DNA from: Utricularia gibba
Taxonomy: Eukaryota; Streptophyta; Magnoliopsida; Lamiales; Lentibulariaceae
Length of the DNA stretch: 64,000 nucleotides
Reading direction: 5' to 3'
Assembly: GCA_002189035.1 (NCBI GenBank)
Contig: CM007990.1
Coordinates: forward strand, 1,798,001-1,862,000
Positions 61,401-64,000 of this stretch are shown piece after piece. A program made the translations under genes and the position numbers. The stretch's first letter is position 1, and each line of letters opens with the position of its first letter. The notes below the pieces were generated by a model, which was given only the letters and a program-made list of their open reading frames with translations, did not search any database and was not told the DNA's origin.

Positions 61401-64000
61401 CCCTGCGACCACACTCGAACTCATATCCTGGATCAACTCCATTCTGAGCATCATGATAACCATTAATTTTTATTTCAGGATTTTTATCTTCAATTGTATT
61501 TTCACTTGCAGTGTGACCATTCCGAGAGCCAGCAGAAGTAGAAAATGCATGTAGACTGTCACCCTGAAGAAAACAGTCACTAAGAAGGCATATTGCAGGT
61601 AGATTACAACTGGAAAAGAAAATGTGGACAATTTACTGGGAAAACATAACAAGCAACTAAATATTTTCAGATTGAGAATGCCTTCACGATGATAGGGTAA
61701 GAATCTAAGAAGATTAGAAGTGAAAAACTGAGAGATAAATTGCCATGAAAGTCAAAAAATAATAATAATAAAACAAATCCTGCATGTCTTAACAAAAAAT
61801 TCATAAAGATTATGATCCTTGAGATCCATGTGCTTCCTAGCGACAGGGTACTTACAGGAAAGATATTCTCGTACTCTTCAAGGAGTGTTGTTACTATGGC
61901 TTGGGCATAATTGGCAGCATTGGCAGCAGCAAAAAGCTGAGCAGAACCATCTCCATGCATGTCATAGTCATCGTCAAGTTCACATTCACCAGCTAATAGA
62001 GGGCGCAGCAGCAATGGAGCCATGCAAGCAGCAACAGCTGATGCAGTCATTCGGTTTTCATGTGCATGAGAAGAAATTGTATGCATCATCTTCAGTAGTC
62101 TAGCAATCACACACGGGAGCATAAAAGAAGTGATATGAATTCGTATAGCAACCAACACTTGAGTTTATAAGCTCACCCAGTTGGTTAATCAAAAACACAA
62201 AAGGAATTCCTACTATTTCTAATATAATAAAAAAACTATTTCAAATAAATATATCACTTAGACCAGGCTACCATTTTCTATACCTCTGTAGGAGGCGTCT
62301 ATTTGGTTCAGGAAATGCCTCCTGTATGATAGAGCCCATAGCATTTACTCGGGCTTCCATTTGGTCAATTTCTGCTTAAGAAAACCAGGAAGAAACCATA
62401 TCATCAAAACCCAGGTAAGCTAATGATGTGAACTCCAGGAAGTATGCAAGGAGAAAAAGAGCATACTGTATGCCTCCAGTAATGCGGTACAGCAAGACAC
62501 AGGAACTGGAGATGAAGGCAGCTCTCGAAGAACATGCTGGAGAAGGGACAAGCCAAAAGCCCGTTTATAAAGGAAAGTGCAAGAAAACGTATTTGATATT
62601 TACGCTAACCTTGACACAGTCTCCAATGACATGAGCATCCTCATCTGCACCAAACTCGGTCTTGCCTACAATCCAGAAACTTTCAAGGGTCAGTGCTTTC
62701 TATCCACTGTAAGGAAGTCAACAGACACAGCATGCAAGGAAGCCTTAGGTGAATGCCCGTTCATGCAACGTTCACACCTTAAATGTCAAATGTTTCTTAT
62801 AATTTTCAATAAAAATTGAATGAAAGTATTGCTGAATTCTTGAAGCATGGCCATGGCAACCAATAATAATATGCATACCTACAGGAGCTTGCTTATTTTA
62901 AACTATCTGTTTTGCCGTAAATCTTATTCTTTAATGGTGAATACTCTAGCAAATTTAAATACTTAATTTCAATAACAGGTAAAATATGTAGCATGCTCAT
63001 GGATTAAAATAGCAAGTCAAGGTTACGGTATTAGCAGAAGAATCAGTAAACGCATGAGAAAAAGGAGCACCTTGTTCATATTCTTGAACTCTACGAAGCA
63101 CTTCCTCAACATCAGCAGCTTGTCGAAGAATTCCTTCCACATTGATACCTGTTGCATATTCAGTGTTAACATGAAGGAACACTTACATTAAGAGTGGATT
63201 AAGGCTATCTTGAACTTTAATAGGAAGCATGTAGCATCTTCCAGACAAGGAACAATAAAAAAACTAACCATGTGCCTCTAGAAACCGGAGTGCTTTTTCA
63301 AGGAACGATGGGCCTCCATCTATATCCTCTAACGCAAGCAAAATTGGACGCCCAAGAACCAAAGACTTGACAGATTTTCTCTCTCTCCCTAGATAAGGAG
63401 ATAAGGATAATACACAAAAAAATTTGGTAAAGAAAAACGTGCTTGGTTGGAAGCAAACAGGATTAGAATTGCTACACACATTGATGGAATGAGATCTCAT
63501 CATTTGAGTCGCTTCTCAGAATCCCATGGTGCCCCATAACAAGAGCAGCATTTGGTGCTTGTGCGAGGGCATTCTGCAGCGCTATCTTCCACTCATACAA
63601 ATCACCAGATGTCTCAGCCTGAATTTCAAGCAAAAATTATCCAGAAATGTTAAAACACAAATCAAAACCATCCTTAATAGCATCCATGGGTTGAAAAGAC
63701 GAAAATCATATCGGTGAATTCCTCACCTTAAGAGTAAATGCTCGCCCATCACGACCATCAGGGAATAAGACAGTAAGTAATTTTTTGTCCTCCCTAACAA
63801 TAACACTATACACAGCAGGAAACACAATTGTTTCAAGAGAACTAATCAAAAGCTGTTAAAAGAAGAGAAGTGGGGATTTTGCTAGTACCTCCCAGAATTA
63901 TTTAGATCAATTCCACCAAGGGTCAAATTTACTTCACCACCACGCTGAGAAATTGCGCTCTGTAGAACATAATGATTTTAAAGATTATTAACAAGTGATG
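58498..64000 (-). CDS. REN1/PHGAP-type ROP GTPase-activating protein (5' end missing)
   Basis: A many-exon gene on the minus strand ends at TAA 58498-58500 and continues past the right edge, so the N terminus is absent. The PH domain's end is at 63720-63960 (KKLLTVLFPDGRDGRAFTLK, then TSGDLYEWKTALQNALAQAP). The RhoGAP domain follows: GRPILLALEDIDGGPSFLEK, then VEGILRQAADVEEVLRRV with the presumed arginine finger in GILRQ. It continues through MTASAVAACMAPLLLRP, ending near 61850. A low-complexity Ser/Asp/Gly region (60490-61560) and coiled-coil exons (59010-60430) follow. The tail reads GSIPHEFAYKPSSPSWS. Plant members inactivate ROP GTPases at the cell apex; REN1 limits ROP1 in pollen tubes. 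REN1 versus PHGAP1/2 is not resolved. Confidence 0.9.

Overview
The window is nuclear DNA from a flowering plant, most likely a eudicot; family and species cannot be fixed from sequence alone. The genes carry many short GT-AG introns, intergenic DNA is very AT-rich and full of decayed DNA transposons, and every recognisable gene belongs to a conserved plant family. There are no bacterial operons, CRISPR arrays or obvious tRNA/rRNA genes.

Layout. 0-1.2 kb: the tail of a hAT-like element whose right terminus is near 1241. 1.5-2.6 kb (+): an intronless GT14 core-2/I-branching-type glycosyltransferase. 4.2-6.8 kb (-): a DNAJC8/SPF31-like J-domain protein. 6.8-15.9 kb: a gene-poor, AT-rich stretch with a GC-rich repeat island, a degenerate AT repeat array split by about 0.9 kb of other DNA, a 28-bp tandem repeat and LTR-like sequence. 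15.9-33 kb: a gene-dense block with PurK-PurE type AIR carboxylase (-), mitochondrial SSB (+, divergent from it), a BPM-type MATH-BTB E3 adaptor (-), a LARP1b/c-type La protein (-) and the plant actin-binding protein SCAB1 (-). 35.1-36.9 kb (+): a type II DnaJ/Hsp40. 37.1-38.0 kb: an unexplained, richer-GC stretch with broken reading frames. 39.5-40.1 kb (+): a small GATA zinc-finger gene with an EAR-like motif. 41.3-41.8 kb (+): a small single-membrane-helix protein, probably plastid. 42.4-43.0 kb: a complete non-autonomous hAT MITE with a perfect 8-bp target duplication. 44.0-46.9 kb (+): a CCCH plus RRM protein. 48.2-49.2 kb (+): a UBC19/UBC20-type (E2-C) ubiquitin-conjugating enzyme. 50.8-54.0 kb: a complete but frameshifted autonomous-type hAT element. 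54.1-57.4 kb: a decayed Mutator-like element with transposase remains on the minus strand next to a possible Ulp1-protease-like remnant on the plus strand. 58.5 kb to the right edge (-): a REN1/PHGAP-type ROP GTPase-activating protein, cut by the window end.

The genes are independent housekeeping and regulatory genes, not a pathway cluster. Links supported by sequence are the shared AIR carboxylase/mtSSB promoter interval, with three site II-like elements, and mitosis-type AACGG elements next to the TATA box of the E2-C gene. I found no convincing new biological system. The most interesting candidate is the MULE plus Ulp1-like association, which resembles the known Kaonashi (KI) type. Exon borders given to the base were read from splice signals and reading-frame phase; others are approximate.
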